DNA from: Chitinophagaceae bacterium UBA4412
Lineage (GTDB): Bacteria; Bacteroidota; Bacteroidia; Chitinophagales; Chitinophagaceae
Reading direction: 5' to 3'
Length of the DNA stretch: 5,958 nt
Assembly (NCBI GenBank): GCA_002400445.1
Contig: DGQO01000274.1
Location: 7,868-13,825 of the forward strand
The notes under the pieces are model-generated. The model did no database searches, was not told where the DNA came from, and saw only the letters and a list, made by a program, of their open reading frames with translations. The number at the start of each line of letters is the position of its first letter. Within the stretch, counting starts at the first letter, position 1. A program made the position numbers and the translations under genes. This document shows, piece by piece, positions 4,782 through 5,958 of the stretch.

Positions 4782-5525
4782 TTAGTTGTACAGCACTTGT
4801 AATATCCGTTTGCAGGCGGGGTGCAGAAAAATATCATCTACGCCTATAAATAAAAAGTCTCCAATTTTACTCACATGCACCTGCACTTTTCTTGCCGAAG
4901 CTTCTTTAAGAGATTTAGCTACAAATTCAGCACAATACATTCGGTCATCAGATTGCAAATCAAATTTCATATCAAACATCAGTCCTGCAGCATGCCATTG
5001 CTGCGCTGTGCTCACCAGTTTCAAAGGGTCTATTGCTGTACTGTCGAACCTGAAAATACCAAATCCATTATTGCTCCATGGTTCTGTGAAAATTTCAAAC
5101 GCATCCCGCCGCAATTTTTCATCCGGGTTCCATTCTCCGCCAAGTGCATGGTAAACAAAAATGCTGTCGTGCTCAATGCTTGCGATACCGCAATGCGAAT
5201 AGGTTTGCTCCCGCTGATTAAGCGATTTTAAACTTTGGCTGGTAAAGTCGTTCCCAGTCCTGGTAATGATGTCGCCATTTTGAATTTGTGGTTCAGCATT
5301 TTTAATTTGCTGTGAAGCATTTTGCAAGCGCCTGCTTTCCTGCAGGGAGTCTTGTGCTGTCATCACTAAGGTATTATTTGCAGAAGAATGCACACAACCT
5401 ATAGTGCCCAGTAATGCATATAAAATAATAAGGCAGCCTTGCGGCCACCTTACTATGTATTCATCAGTGCGGTCATTATGAAGAATGCCTTCTTTTTTCT
5501 GATTCCTTCGTCCGCTCTTCATCAT
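4782..5525 (-). CDS. YiiX/YebB-like (permuted NlpC/P60) cysteine hydrolase, probable lipoprotein
   Basis: The 247-residue product has a long basic N-terminal region, a hydrophobic segment [14 protein letters not shown] (31-44) that ends in a plausible but atypical lipobox (T-I-G-Cys44), a polar Gln-rich linker (about 50-80) and a YiiX-like domain (about 80-247). In the domain, [10 protein letters not shown] (82-91) precedes the conserved YSHCGI with His111, and the catalytic Cys198 sits in [11 protein letters not shown]; this His-before-Cys order marks the circularly permuted branch of NlpC/P60 proteins. Such enzymes hydrolyse amide bonds in peptides or lipids; the substrate is not evident. 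Start choice is awkward: the only in-frame ATGs (5525 and 5522) lie inside the end of phoH, giving a 50-base overlap, and no ATG, GTG or TTG occurs between them and the membrane segment. The gene is probably cotranscribed with phoH. Confidence 0.83.
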   Translation of the reverse strand: MMKSGRRNQKKEGILHNDRTDEYIVRWPQGCLIILYALLGTIGCVHSSANNTLVMTAQDSLQESRRLQNASQQIKNAEPQIQNGDIITRTGNDFTSQSLKSLNQREQTYSHCGIASIEHDSIFVYHALGGEWNPDEKLRRDAFEIFTEPWSNNGFGIFRFDSTAIDPLKLVSTAQQWHAAGLMFDMKFDLQSDDRMYCAEFVAKSLKEASARKVQVHVSKIGDFLFIGVDDIFLHPACKRILQVLYN

Positions 5526-5958
5526 CTTTATTGTAGGCTTTAATAATGGATTTCACCAGTCGGTGCCTTACTACATCTTCCTCATCCAATTCAATATGGG
5601 CAATGCCGTCAATATTTTTCAGAAGACGGGTGGCTTTAAACAAGCCACTCTGTTGGTTCTTGGGTAAATCTATTTGTGTAGGATCTCCGGTGATGATGGC
5701 TTTTGCATTTGGTCCGATACGAGTAAGGAACATTTTTATTTGTAAATCATTTGTGTTTTGTGCTTCATCCAGGATGATGAAAGCATTGTCCAGCGTTCGG
5801 CCACGCATATAAGCCAATGGCGCAATTTCAATGGTGCGGGTGCTCATATAATAGCCGAGCTTGTCTGCAGGTATCATATCATCCAGTGCATCATACAATG
5901 GGCGCAGGTAGGGGTCAATCTTTTCTTTAAGATCGCCGGGTAAAAAGCCAAGGCTTTC
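5476..5958 (-). CDS. phoH: PhoH-family ATPase (YbeZ-like), C-terminal half, cut by the right edge
   Basis: The frame is open to the last base, so 160 residues of the C-terminal half of a protein of usually about 320 residues are visible; the Walker A motif lies outside. The visible part begins [18 protein letters not shown], with RPLYDALDD following, typical of the PhoH core. It contains the family stretch [14 protein letters not shown], the Walker B segment [10 protein letters not shown], then KMFLTRIG and the sensor-like [11 protein letters not shown]. PhoH proteins are cytoplasmic P-loop ATPases related to helicase cores; bacterial YbeZ is linked to RNA processing and ribosome-related functions. 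The tail after KSIIKAYN is charged and poorly conserved. A TTG at 5898 is an internal Leu codon, not a start. The end overlaps the start of the YiiX-like gene. Confidence 0.94.
   Translation of the reverse strand, partial: ESLGFLPGDLKEKIDPYLRPLYDALDDMIPADKLGYYMSTRTIEIAPLAYMRGRTLDNAFIILDEAQNTNDLQIKMFLTRIGPNAKAIITGDPTQIDLPKNQQSGLFKATRLLKNIDGIAHIELDEEDVVRHRLVKSIIKAYNKDDEERTKESEKRRHSS

Noticed and set aside
4786..5231. Rightward open frames opposite the YiiX-like gene
   Set aside because: They are rich in Cys and Ser and lack any domain pattern, as expected of antisense shadows of a real coding region.

Overview
The window is ordinary chromosomal DNA from a member of the Bacteroidota, most likely the Chitinophagaceae or a close relative. 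The evidence is three exact matches or near matches to the Bacteroidota -7 promoter consensus TAnnTTTG, A-rich rather than Shine-Dalgarno leaders, Bacteroidota-style ECF sigma and anti-sigma pairs, and small DUF4878-like lipoproteins. The lineage call rests on recalled family resemblance, not on a search. I see no mobile element, CRISPR array, rRNA or tRNA, and no intergenic gap longer than about 90 bases.

Left part (1-1477). A rightward reading frame enters from the left edge and looks like the N-terminal part of a cupin-type (ChrR-like) anti-sigma factor. It hits a TAA at 244-246, and the cupin domain then continues in the same frame to 558. It is either a nonsense-split gene or two coupled small genes. 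Facing it, tail to tail with no spacer, is a leftward pair: an ECF sigma factor (908-1477, TTG start) that overlaps by 8 bases a small single-pass membrane protein, its probable anti-sigma factor (559-915).

Middle part (1478-4088). A 72-base divergent intergenic region separates the sigma gene from a rightward NlpC/P60 cysteine peptidase (1550-2305) with no signal peptide, probably a cytoplasmic enzyme of peptidoglycan peptide recycling. It abuts tail to tail a leftward four-gene cluster. In transcription order this is a small lipoprotein (3681-4088), the fluoride channel crcB (3310-3675), the soluble inorganic pyrophosphatase ppa (2757-3299) and a half-length TauE/SafE permease (2306-2740). 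Pyrophosphatase is a classic fluoride-inhibited enzyme, so crcB-ppa may be a small fluoride-tolerance unit. I see no fluoride riboswitch.

Right part (4089-5958). A strong hairpin terminator (4134-4160) ends a second lipoprotein gene (4177-4722), and its T-run appears to double as the -33 element of the promoter of the crcB-ppa cluster. Upstream lie a YiiX-type (permuted NlpC/P60) lipoprotein (4782-5525) and the C-terminal half of a PhoH-family ATPase (5476-5958, cut by the right edge). Nothing here is convincingly a new biological system. The points most worth a second look are the in-frame stop in the cupin gene, the crcB-ppa cluster, and the overlapping terminator and promoter.
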